A DNA stretch of 61,994 bases. Source: Zelonia costaricensis (lineage: Eukaryota; Euglenozoa; Kinetoplastea; Trypanosomatida; Trypanosomatidae). The notes under the pieces were generated by a model. That model searched no databases, had not been told where the DNA came from, and saw nothing but the letters and a program-made list of their open reading frames with translations. Position 1 is the stretch's first letter. Each line of letters starts with the position of its first letter. A program made the translations under genes and the position numbers. Location of the stretch: assembly GCA_030849075.1 (NCBI GenBank), contig JASAOO010003439.1, forward strand, positions 1 through 61,994. The letters run 5' to 3'. This document shows positions 53,715 through 61,994 of this stretch, in pieces.

Positions 53715-56700
53715 ATGGTCCGCAAGGTCGCTGGGGCGGAGAACATCCGCGTGGTGATCCGCTGCCGCGACATCCTGCCCTATGAGGCGGAGCGCGGTGA
53801 CAAGGCGCTCGTGCGGCTCGACCTCGCCACGAACCAGGTCGTCGTGCAGCACCCCATCGGCGACGCCGACGTCTTCGCCTTCGATGCCGTCTACAACAAC
53901 TCCTTCACCCAGCGCGACATCTTTTTGCACGAGGTGCAGCCGCTGGCGGATGCGGTGCTGCAGGGGTACAACGCGACCGTGTTCGCGTACGGGCAGTCCG
54001 GCTCCGGTAAGACACACACGATGACGGGTAAGCTGAGTCAGCGCGACATGTGGGGTATGATGCCGCAGGTCGTCGACTACCTCTTCTCCGAGATCAAGAA
54101 GATGACCTCGACGACGAAGACCTTCAAGGTAAAGGTGTCCTACGTGGAGCTGTACAACGGCAAGTCGCGCGACCTGCTCACGTCGAAGCAGGTGAACCTT
54201 GAGATCAAGCAGAACATGGCGAAGAACTTCTACGTGAAGGGGGCAGAGATGCCAGAGGTGACGAGCTTTGAGGAGGCGATCAAGTGGTTCAACGCCGGCA
54301 CAGAGCGGCGCCAGACGGCCTCGACGGACCTCAACGACACGAGCAGCCGCAGCCACTCCCTCTTCACAGTCCAGATCGAGCAGTTCGACTTCGAGAATGA
54401 CCCCAGCTCGCCCATCGTCATGACCAGCAAGATCAACGTCGTCGACCTCGCCGGCTCGGAGAAGCTGAGCAAGACGAACGCGACGGGCGAGACGGCGAAG
54501 GAGGGCTGCAACATCAACCTCTCCCTCTCCGCGCTCGCCACGGTGATCGACACGATCGTGAAGGGCGCCAAGCACATCCCGTACCGCGGCTCGCCGCTGA
54601 CGATGCTGCTCAAGGACTCGCTGGGCGGCAATGCCAAGACGGTGATGTTTGCCAACGTCGGCCCGTCCGACAAGAACCTGTCCGAGACGATCTCGACCCT
54701 GCGCTTCGCGCTGCGGGCGAAGCAGATCGAGAACAAGCCGCTCAAGAACATGGATCCGAAGGACGCCCGCATCCAGGACCTCATGGACCAGATCGAGGAG
54801 CTCAAGAAGCGGCTGGGCAACGTCGACCTCAACGTCGAGGACAACTTGCGTCAGCGCATCGAGGAGCTCGAGATCGAGAACTCCGACCTGCGCGGCGGCG
54901 GCGAGAAGAACAACATCGAGCTGGAGGAGCAGAACCGGTCCCTCATGGCCCAGATCGAGGAGAAGGAGAAGGCGGTGGTGGAGCGGCAGCACGAGCTTCG
55001 CAAGGAGATGGAGCGGCGCGAGCTGGTGGAGTCGAACCTGACCAACGAGTCGAGCCGCCTGCGCGACCTGCGCTTCGCCAACGTCAACTTCCTCAAGCGC
55101 GTCTGCACGGACGAGCAGCTCGAGAAGATGCGTGTGCGCATGTCCCCCGACAAGTCGGCCAAGAAGAAGAAGGCGGACGACTGGGACGTGAAGGAGATCA
55201 GCTTCTACCTGCTGGGTTTTGCTGAGCAGTACGAGCACTGGCGCCAGGTCACCTACACGCAGGAGGACATGGAGAAGTACGCTCGGCGCGCCATGGCAGA
55301 GCTGCAGGAGCAGACGCAGCGCCAGCTGAACGATGCCGCCCACGCAAAGGAGGACCTGCAGCGCCTGCGCGACGAGGAGGCGGCGCGGCGCGTGTCGGAG
55401 CAAGGCGCCACCTCGCAGCTCAAGGTCGACCTGAACGCCCTGCGCGAGGAGAACGTGAAGCTGCGCGAGAAGATCGAGCGCGATCAGGAGAAGATCAAGG
55501 TGAAGCTGGCCAAGACGAAGGAGGAGACGAAGGCGCTGCAGGACCAGCTCGAGGCCTCCAAGGCTAAGGTGACGGAGAAGGAGCGCGACACGGAGCGGCT
55601 GCGGCGCATGCTGGAGGAGCAGGGCAGCGGACTGAACGGCTCCTTCGGCGCCGCCGGCGCGTCCCGCTCCATGAGCGCAGGCGCGCACGACGGTGCGGGT
55701 GGGGAGTGGAGCAACGAGGACGAGCGGGCCTCGATGATGCAGCAGCTCGAGGCCGCCAAGAACGCCAAGACGATGCTGGAGAGCCGCATCAAGCAGACCA
55801 ACCTGTCGCTGCGCCGCTTCGGTGTTTGCATTGCCGAGCCGCAGAGCCTTGAGAGCGCCGATGCGACGGCAGCCAACGAGGCGCAGGCGTTCGTGCTCGC
55901 CGCGGCGGAGGAGGAGGCGGTGGACGGCGACGTGGTGGCCCACCTGCAGCAGCAGATCCGCACGAAGCAGCGCCTCGTCGAGCTGATGCATCAGCACCAC
56001 ATGCGGCTCGACGACATGATTCGCAAGTACGAACTGCTCAAGACGGGCCGCGCCACGGCCAACTCGGCTGCATCGCCTAGTGTCAGCGGCGGCACGCCGG
56101 CGGCGGCGAGCTCGGCGGCAGCCACCCCGCGCGGGCACGGCGGTGCGGCGGAGATGAACGGCATCGACGAGGCGACGGCGAAGCAGGTGAGGGAGCTGCT
56201 GCAGCGCAAGGAGGACGACGTGGAGGCGATGCGGCTCGAGAAGGACCAGATGTGCGACAAGCTGGTCAAGAAGCTGAACAAGTCGGAGCGCAAGATGCGG
56301 GAGCTGGAGACGATCCTGGAGGAGGAGCGGACGCAGTTCACGGAGGAGAAGCTGGAGATGGAGAAGGAGGTGACGGAGCTGCAGAGCTACAACCAGCAGC
56401 TCGCCCTCGAGCTCGAGAACGCGCGCAGCCAGGTGGAGTCGCTCAAGGCGGAGATGGACAGCGCTGTGCGGGCCAAGGAGAGCGAGGCGGAGTACTTCAA
56501 GGGGCAGGTCGAGGAGGCGAACCAGCGCCTCGACGCGACCCGCAACACCACTGCCGAGTTCGAAGAGCAGCGCCGGAGCTACCAGCGGCTGCAGGAGCAG
56601 GTGGCCCGCACCGAGGAGGCCCTCGCCATCAAGATCGAGGAGCTGGAGAACAACCGGCAGATGGTGCAGTGGTCGAACCGGCAGCTCGAGAAGGAGAAGC

Positions 56701-57095
56701 AGAAAAACGAGGAGCTGGAGCAGATGGTGCGGGACAAGCAGCTCGAGCTGCGGCAGCAGGAGCAGAACTTCCAGGCGGAGCTGACCGAGCAGATGAACGC
56801 GCTCGCGGCGAACAACAACCGCCGCCTCGCCGAGAACCTCGCCGTGTGCGAGGAGCGCATCAACGAGGAGCGGCTCAAGGAGAAGGCGCTGCAGAAGAAG
56901 ATCAAGGGAGCCAAGGCGACGGCCAGCAAGGCGGCGCAGCGGTACGACGAGATGATCCTCGAAAACGAGGCGCTGCAATCCAAGCTGGAGGAGCTGAAGG
57001 TGGCCTCCATGAAGATGTACCTGGAGCGGCAGGAGGCCCAGCGCGAGCACGACTCCTACCGCCCCGGCAACGGCATCCGGTCGCGCGGGCTCTAA
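53715..57095 (+). CDS. kinesin-2 (OSM-3-like) motor protein
   Basis: Protein of 1126 residues. An N-terminal motor domain (about 10-345) has the P-loop GQSGSGKT (93-100), switch I NDTSSRSH (207-214), switch II DLAGSE (244-249) and the microtubule-binding region HIPYRGSPLTMLLKDSLGG. The neck begins ENKPLKNMDPKDA, the hallmark of plus-end-directed kinesin-2 motors that drive intraflagellar transport. The rest is mainly coiled coil (about 350-625, 670-800, 875-1110) broken by Gly/Ser-rich linkers and ending GNGIRSRGL. Kinetoplastids carry two kinesin-2 heavy chains (KIN2A and KIN2B) and apparently lack the usual accessory subunit; which one this is cannot be told here. The ATG at 53715 (GCGTCATGG) is used. 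A 19-bp hairpin follows the stop. Confidence 0.93.
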   Translation: MVRKVAGAENIRVVIRCRDILPYEAERGDKALVRLDLATNQVVVQHPIGDADVFAFDAVYNNSFTQRDIFLHEVQPLADAVLQGYNATVFAYGQSGSGKTHTMTGKLSQRDMWGMMPQVVDYLFSEIKKMTSTTKTFKVKVSYVELYNGKSRDLLTSKQVNLEIKQNMAKNFYVKGAEMPEVTSFEEAIKWFNAGTERRQTASTDLNDTSSRSHSLFTVQIEQFDFENDPSSPIVMTSKINVVDLAGSEKLSKTNATGETAKEGCNINLSLSALATVIDTIVKGAKHIPYRGSPLTMLLKDSLGGNAKTVMFANVGPSDKNLSETISTLRFALRAKQIENKPLKNMDPKDARIQDLMDQIEELKKRLGNVDLNVEDNLRQRIEELEIENSDLRGGGEKNNIELEEQNRSLMAQIEEKEKAVVERQHELRKEMERRELVESNLTNESSRLRDLRFANVNFLKRVCTDEQLEKMRVRMSPDKSAKKKKADDWDVKEISFYLLGFAEQYEHWRQVTYTQEDMEKYARRAMAELQEQTQRQLNDAAHAKEDLQRLRDEEAARRVSEQGATSQLKVDLNALREENVKLREKIERDQEKIKVKLAKTKEETKALQDQLEASKAKVTEKERDTERLRRMLEEQGSGLNGSFGAAGASRSMSAGAHDGAGGEWSNEDERASMMQQLEAAKNAKTMLESRIKQTNLSLRRFGVCIAEPQSLESADATAANEAQAFVLAAAEEEAVDGDVVAHLQQQIRTKQRLVELMHQHHMRLDDMIRKYELLKTGRATANSAASPSVSGGTPAAASSAAATPRGHGGAAEMNGIDEATAKQVRELLQRKEDDVEAMRLEKDQMCDKLVKKLNKSERKMRELETILEEERTQFTEEKLEMEKEVTELQSYNQQLALELENARSQVESLKAEMDSAVRAKESEAEYFKGQVEEANQRLDATRNTTAEFEEQRRSYQRLQEQVARTEEALAIKIEELENNRQMVQWSNRQLEKEKQKNEELEQMVRDKQLELRQQEQNFQAELTEQMNALAANNNRRLAENLAVCEERINEERLKEKALQKKIKGAKATASKAAQRYDEMILENEALQSKLEELKVASMKMYLERQEAQREHDSYRPGNGIRSRGL

Positions 57096-59433
57096 TACCA
57101 GCTTTACCATCGACGCAAGAGCACACACACACACACACGCACACACACAGCGGTACATGTGTGTGCGTGTGTGTGTACGCGGAGTGGTGTCTGCATGTAA
57201 TCGCCTGTCCCTACCCCGTTTCCCGCACCATCGCGCCGTGCACAAGGTCCCAGCACGCTGCCCTCCTTTTGTCAGCGACGCCTGTTCTCTTTCGTTTCGG
57301 TTGGGCCTTCGCCTCGCGGGGGCCCGGCATCCGGCCCCGCCTGCCTCGAAGCGCCGCCCTGCATCGGTACACGTCTCGCCTCCACCGTTGCGGTGCACTG
57401 CCTTGCCCCTTCCCTTCTCCTCATGAGTCGCCCCCCGCTCCCTTCGTTGTTCTGCCTCCTTACCACTGCTTCTCTTTCCCTCTTCCTCCCGCGTTCACAC
57501 CCACGACTTTCTTTCCCTGCTGGCTGCGTGCTCGTCTTGCTCGTGTTGGCGAAAGGGCTCACGACTCTGCCCTCTCCCTTCCGCGACATCGCGTGTCTCT
57601 TTTCTTTTTGTTTGTTTTTCGGCTCGCTTTAGCCGCGCGCTGCCTCGGCGCTCCCTCGACGCGTGCACCTCGACGGCCCGACTAGAGCCGGATCGGCGGG
57701 AGAGGGCGCGGGACGACTGTGGTGCCCCCACAGATCATCGTGTGTGGCGTGTCGTAGATTGTTGTGGCTCCCCTTTTTTCTTTGTGGAGGTCTGCTTGAG
57801 CCCGTGTTACCTGGGCCGCCATTCTCTCTCTACATGTGTATTTCCGACTTCCCGATGTCTCCTCCCCCGGCCCTCCTTTTTGGCCTCCTCCTCCTCCTCC
57901 TCCTCCTCCGCTCTCTCCCGCGTCGTCGTCAAGCTCGACGGACTCCGGTGAGCCCCGTTTTCCCGCTCCTAGTGCAGCGCGTTGGGAGCCTCTGCCCTGT
58001 CCCACCTGCCCCCTTTTGCTCACCCCGTGTTCACGCAAGCCTCACATCATACTTGCCACCTCTCCCCCCCCTTCAACCCCACCACTTCCCATACCTGCGG
58101 CGCGATGCGGGACGTGCGCCGGTGCTCGTGCACGAGTGCCCCTATATACAATGCGAACTTGTGTGTCCCAGGCGTGCACCTGCGCGCAGTTCACACTGCC
58201 GTGCCATGTGACTTTGCCTACGAGCGCATGGCTCGTGGTGTAGACGCATCTTCGACCGAGCGGTGAAGATGGGTAGGAGGAGGGAGTGCGGCGGGGGCTC
58301 CGACTTGCCAACTTGTCGGCGCCACCCTTGCTTCCTTTTGTTGATGTCGGTGTCTGCGTCTTGGGGGGGGGGGCGGAGGTGGGGGAAAGGGGCGGCGCGG
58401 GCGAACTCTGGCGATGCTCTAGATTGAAGTAGTGCCGTGGGACATCGGCGAGATGTTACATGACAGGGGTAATGCGAGGTCAGTGCCTCGCCAGCGCCCT
58501 TACCCTTTTGCCGCCGCTGGCTCGCGTTGTCCTCGCTCTCGCGCAGTCGGCCTGTGTGTGTGTGTGTTGGCTCCGTCACTGTCGCGTGTGCCCACCGTCC
58601 GTCTTGTGCAGTGCTTTGTGGCATCGTCGGTGCCTCAGGCGGCAGACACACGCGTGCACGTCGCCTCCTTCACCCTCTTTCTTTTCCTCCCATCTCCGTC
58701 TGCCTTGGTTCTTCTTCCTCCCCCTTCCCGCCATCCCTGCGATGATCAGCGAAAACGAACACGCTTGCAAATTCTGGATGCACTCCAATGGGGGCCCGGT
58801 ACGGAAGCGGCGAATTCAGAGCGTCAACAGGGGCTTGCGGCAGGGGTCAGGGGGGGAGGGCGGTGGGCGAACCGCACTTCTTCCCGGGCGGCAAGTCCTC
58901 GAGGTCGCTGCGCCATTGACGTGGCCCCGGTGTCTCCACCACCACAGCTCCGACTCCCGCGCGAAACGAGCCGCGTGCAGCTGTGACGTGCTTCCGTGTG
59001 TGTTGCGGCAGCACCAGCGCCGCCACTCCCATCAAGCGCTTCTTCGTGAGGCGGATGCGTGTATTCGACCTCACTCGTGTGCGTGCCTTTGCGTGTGCAC
59101 GTAAGGCTGGATCGTCACGCGCACGTCTCCTCTCTCATCTTTCCCACCTGCTCGCTCCTCCCCCCTCTCTCCATCTCTCCACGCGTGTGCCGCCCTTCGC
59201 TTCCTTTCGCTTCTCCACGGCGTGGGGACGTCCCAACTGTGCCCGCCCTCTCCCGGCTCCTCCCGTACTCACCATCGCTACCATCTTGCAGGGGCTATCC
59301 AGCGTTGTAGGGCCCTACCACTCGTCGTCCATCTATCCAGTGTGCTCGCAGGCCAGCCTTCGCTGTCTGCGCCTTTCCCTCTTTTCACTCAACCACATCC
59401 CCTTGCCCTCCCTTCGGTCACCGCGGCGCCCTC
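57096..59433. other. 2.3 kb spacer between kinesin-2 and IMP3
   Basis: Apart from the CA/GT hairpin near the left end, no gene is recognised. A CTC repeat lies near 57888-57911 and a G11 run near 58363-58373. The final 300 bases before the IMP3 ATG are C/T-rich with the last AGs at about 59350-59357. Confidence 0.55.
57129..57176. repeat. 19-bp perfect inverted repeat of CA and GT units
   Basis: The arm at 57129-57147 (CA units with a GC interruption at 57139-57140) is exactly complementary to 57158-57176 (GT units with a matching GC at 57165-57166). The loop is 10 bases. It starts 34 bases after the kinesin-2 stop codon. Confidence 0.85.
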
Positions 59434-60114
59434 ATGGCGCGCGACACGGCAGAGAAGAAGGGCTTCAAGGCCGCCATGGGCATGGACGCCATGAAGGCCA
59501 AGATGGACTCGGTGAAGCGCAGCAAGCGCAGCAAGTACACACCCGCCTCGCAGCACTCCAGCGGCAACCCGATTCACCGCCCGCTGAAGTTCCACGAGCG
59601 CAAGCTGCTCAAGAAGCACGACTTTATGCAGTACCCGCAGGACAACTGGCACGAGCCGTTCTGCATCACCAAGTACCACCTCGAGGACCGCGAGGACTAC
59701 CGCCGGTACATGCGCCTCGTCGGCCTCATCCGCCAGCTCCAGACTCAGCTGCGCTACCTGCCGGCAGAGAGCAAGATTCGCATCCAGATCACGCAGCAGC
59801 TCATGGAGAAGCTGTACAACATGGGCCTCATCCACGAGAAGCTCGGCTTGGGGGAGGTGGACAAGGTCGGCGTGGAGGCGTTCTGCAAGCGCCGCCTGCC
59901 CACGATCCTGCGCGACCTCAAGATGGCGGGCAACTGCAAGCTGGGGGCCGACATTGTGCACCACGGCCACGTCCGCGTCGGCACCACGCAGATTCGCGAC
60001 CCGGCCTTCCTCGTGCCGCGCGGCCTCGACGACTACGTGACGTGGATGCCGGGCAGCAAGATCCGGCAGCACGTGGACACCTTCAACGCGAAGCGCGACG
60101 ACTACGAGTACTGA
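59434..60114 (+). CDS. IMP3: U3 snoRNP protein IMP3
   Basis: Protein of 226 residues. The segment RPLKFHERKLLKKHDFMQYP is the IMP3 signature, followed by REDYRRYMRLVGLIRQLQ and KLYNMGLI. An S4-type RNA-binding domain lies at about 155-200, with AFCKRRLPTILRDLKMA, then IVHHGHVRVG and the closing DPAFLVPRGLDDYVTW. IMP3 binds the U3 snoRNA with Mpp10 and IMP4 and helps open U3/pre-18S duplexes in the small-subunit processome. A 40-residue basic N-terminal extension (KAAMGMDAMKAKMDSVKRSK) precedes the core, slightly longer than in fungi and animals. The start is the ATG in GCCCTCATGGCG context. It is the last gene seen in the rightward unit. Confidence 0.95.
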   Translation: MARDTAEKKGFKAAMGMDAMKAKMDSVKRSKRSKYTPASQHSSGNPIHRPLKFHERKLLKKHDFMQYPQDNWHEPFCITKYHLEDREDYRRYMRLVGLIRQLQTQLRYLPAESKIRIQITQQLMEKLYNMGLIHEKLGLGEVDKVGVEAFCKRRLPTILRDLKMAGNCKLGADIVHHGHVRVGTTQIRDPAFLVPRGLDDYVTWMPGSKIRQHVDTFNAKRDDYEY

Positions 60115-61994
60115 GGAGCCGTTGCGTGGTGTGGCAAAGCGCTGCACGCGCTTTTGTGGCGACTTGCCACGCCCGCCCTCCCCCGCTCTGTTTTGTGCCT
60201 GTGTCTGTGCGTGTTTGGGTTTGTGTGTGTGTGTCCGTTCTTGCTGTGTGACCTGGTGATCGATTAAACAAGATCGACGGGCGCGGGTGCTCTCGACCGC
60301 GCGCGCGTGTGTGTGTGTGTGTATGACTCCGCAGCTCGTTTGATTCCTGCCTCATAAGAGGCCCATCCCACCTGCAGAGCCTCTCCCCGCTCCTCTTAAG
60401 AAGAAGTGAAGAAGAGAAACTAGGAGACTGAGAGACACAGTCGGCGCCGCACATGCCAACGTCGAGCGACGCGTTGGACGGACGCTGCCTGCCTTCGCCG
60501 TGCGCGACGACGCGGGAATCGGCACGCCGTAATCCCGAGTATGAGGGGCATTTGTACACACCACGCTGGTAAGCGGGACGGCCGGCCTGACTCCCTAACA
60601 CCGCATGTGTCACCCGCCCACTGCGCCCTGCCTCACCGACCCACCTCGCGTCACTTATTGTCCTTGTGCTTCTCCTTTCTTGCCTCACCCCCTCACGAAC
60701 CGTCTCCCACCTAAACCGCCAACTTCACACACACATACAGGTCTTGCGCGACCCGGACACGCCGCCACGCGCTGCCAATCCCCGCCCCCCTCTCTCTTGC
60801 CCCTCTCCTCTCTCCTGCACCTGCTCTGTCCGACTGCCTGTCGCCCCCCCCCCCCCCCCCCGCGCCTGCTCCGTTGCCTCTCCTGCGTGCACCACCTCCA
60901 CTAGACCTCTGTGTTTGTTCTCTTGCCCCTACGTTCTTGTCCCTTTTTTTTGTTGTTGTGTCGGCACGTGTGCGCTGTGCAGGTCGCCGTTAGTGCGAAT
61001 ACGGTGGTACTGTCGTCGCCAGCGCTCCTCTGTGTAAGACGGCTCGCTCTCGTCTACCGTGGCCTTGCGACGCCCCGTACACACGCACGCAAAGCACCGA
61101 GCGGCACTGAACGCGATATTGAAGAGTCTCACGAAAGAAGACGAGGCACCGAGTGCGATTGAGTCCACGGCTCCTACTCCACTTTGTACTTTTAGCGGCG
61201 CCCATCTGCCCCACTTCTCCGCTGCTGCACGCCGACTCTGCCCCCCCCGATAGGTTCGCCGTATACAGCTCCCTGAGCCGCGAGCACGAAGGCGCCGCAT
61301 CGCTCAAAGCAACGGTGCACCCCCCGCGTGTCTGAGTGTTTCAGGTCTGGCGTCCCTCTGCTCCGCTCGGTTCTTTCTCCAAGCTTCGACGCCGCACCGC
61401 CCTTCTCTCTGTTCTTCTTTTTTTTTTTTTTCTCTCCTCCCCTCCTCTCTGCGCCCCCATTCAGCGATCTTGTCCAGCTTAGGCCACTTGTGCTTTCTAA
61501 CTTCCTTGTGTGGTTCGCCCTACATCTCCCGTACGCATTCTGCAGTGCATTTGCGTCTCGGTGAGCAGCTGCGGGTGCGTGTTGGGTGCGGCGTTCCGTA
61601 GCGTTGTGCAGGTGCCGTCTTCTGTGTCTACCCCCTTTTTTTCCCCTTTTCCCGTTGTGCTCTCGCGGCGTTGCGCCGGCGTGTGTGGCCTGGCCAACTT
61701 TTACGTCACTGCCTGCTGTCACTTTGCTGGTTTCAACATTGTTCCTGGTGTGCTGCGTGCTACATTACCTTGGTGTGTTCTCTTTTTTGTCTGTTCTCTC
61801 TGAGACGGCGTCTCGGCGTGCGGTGCTGACGGGTAGACGCGCAGGACAAGAACACAAAAGCGTGCGCGTCGACGTTCGCTTTCCCTCCCCTCCCGTCGCG
61901 TCTTCCCCTGCCCCTCACCTCGTACACACACAGGCTGACGCGGCGCCTCCCTTCGCTGTGTTTCATCCTCCTCGCTGAGCCTGCCTTGTCTGCG
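60115..61994. other. 1.9 kb right-end stretch without a recognised gene
   Basis: Contains GT repeats (60219-60231 and 60306-60322), a C18 run (60844-60861) and T-runs (60943-60950 and 61418-61430). It should hold the IMP3 3' UTR and the leader of a gene beyond the window. A small inverted repeat (AAAGCGC at 60136-60142, GCGCTTT at 60148-60154) lies close to the IMP3 stop. Confidence 0.5.
60844..60861 (+). repeat. C18 homopolymer
   Basis: Eighteen consecutive C, the longest homopolymer in the window. It could be collapsed or expanded by sequencing error. Confidence 0.85.

Noticed and set aside
53451..57398. 1315-codon minus-strand frame opposite kinesin-2
   Set aside because: Exactly antisense to the kinesin coiled coil and motor, Leu/His/Arg-rich, no recognisable domain; the sense strand carries every kinesin motif.
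1..61994. tRNA, rRNA, CRISPR arrays, bacterial-type promoters, ribosome binding sites and cis-spliced introns
   Set aside because: None could be supported by eye; all clear genes are uninterrupted frames in a eukaryotic polycistronic arrangement.

Overview
This is nuclear DNA from a trypanosomatid, most likely a member of the Leishmaniinae (Leishmania, Leptomonas, Crithidia, Endotrypanum and relatives). The support is intronless genes packed head-to-tail on one strand for tens of kilobases, a single switch of coding strand, long pyrimidine-rich spacers of the trans-splicing type, many CA/GT microsatellites, GC-rich coding sequence with strong third-position G/C, and protein families with kinetoplastid character. 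From memory, the order RPS2 / aldo-keto reductase / CDC50-family protein / profilin resembles Leishmania chromosome 32. That is a recollection, not a search result, and the genus cannot be fixed from the sequence alone.

Layout. From about 10.4 kb leftwards everything is on the minus strand: a conserved kinetoplastid protein, a 102-residue small protein, an Rtf2-type protein, a large leucine-rich-repeat protein with an acidic centre, an aldo-keto reductase (prostaglandin F synthase type), and the N-terminus of ribosomal protein uS5/RPS2 cut by the window edge. A 1.07 kb divergent strand-switch region (10392-11459) carries a C12 tract and a G11 tract, so each direction of transcription has a G tract on its coding strand. 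From 11.46 kb to the right end everything is on the plus strand: Rab4, a conserved protein, a CDC50/LEM3 flippase subunit, profilin, a 14-cysteine small protein, a basic probably mitochondrial protein, a TauE/SafE exporter, a protein with four CX9C motifs, a membrane RING protein, a Rok1/DDX52 helicase, a disordered nuclear-type protein, a membrane J-protein, a coiled-coil protein, a Seh1-type WD40 protein, an RG-rich protein with four C-x2-H...C-x5-C modules, an AMMECR1-domain protein, a PTPDC1-like phosphatase, a 2H phosphoesterase, a centrin-like EF-hand protein, a chymotrypsin-fold protein with Cys at the nucleophile position, a kinesin-2 and IMP3.

The genes do not form a metabolic operon. 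They are two polycistronic units whose mRNAs would be separated by spliced-leader addition and polyadenylation. Loose themes are ribosome biogenesis (RPS2, Rok1/DDX52, IMP3), flagellum or basal body (PTPDC1-like, centrin-like, kinesin-2), membrane traffic and lipid asymmetry (Rab4, CDC50), and ubiquitin-type biology (Rtf2, RING).

Most notable are the putative Cys-nucleophile protease at 51088-52032, the four-module RG protein at 40265-41389, the quadruple-CX9C protein at 24745-25086, strong hairpins downstream of three stop codons, and the paired homopolymer tracts plus lowered GC3 around the strand-switch region. I found no tRNA, rRNA, CRISPR array or recognisable transposon. Gene starts were set at ATG codons. 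Several longer in-frame extensions begin at GTG or TTG or run through pyrimidine-rich leader sequence and were not used.
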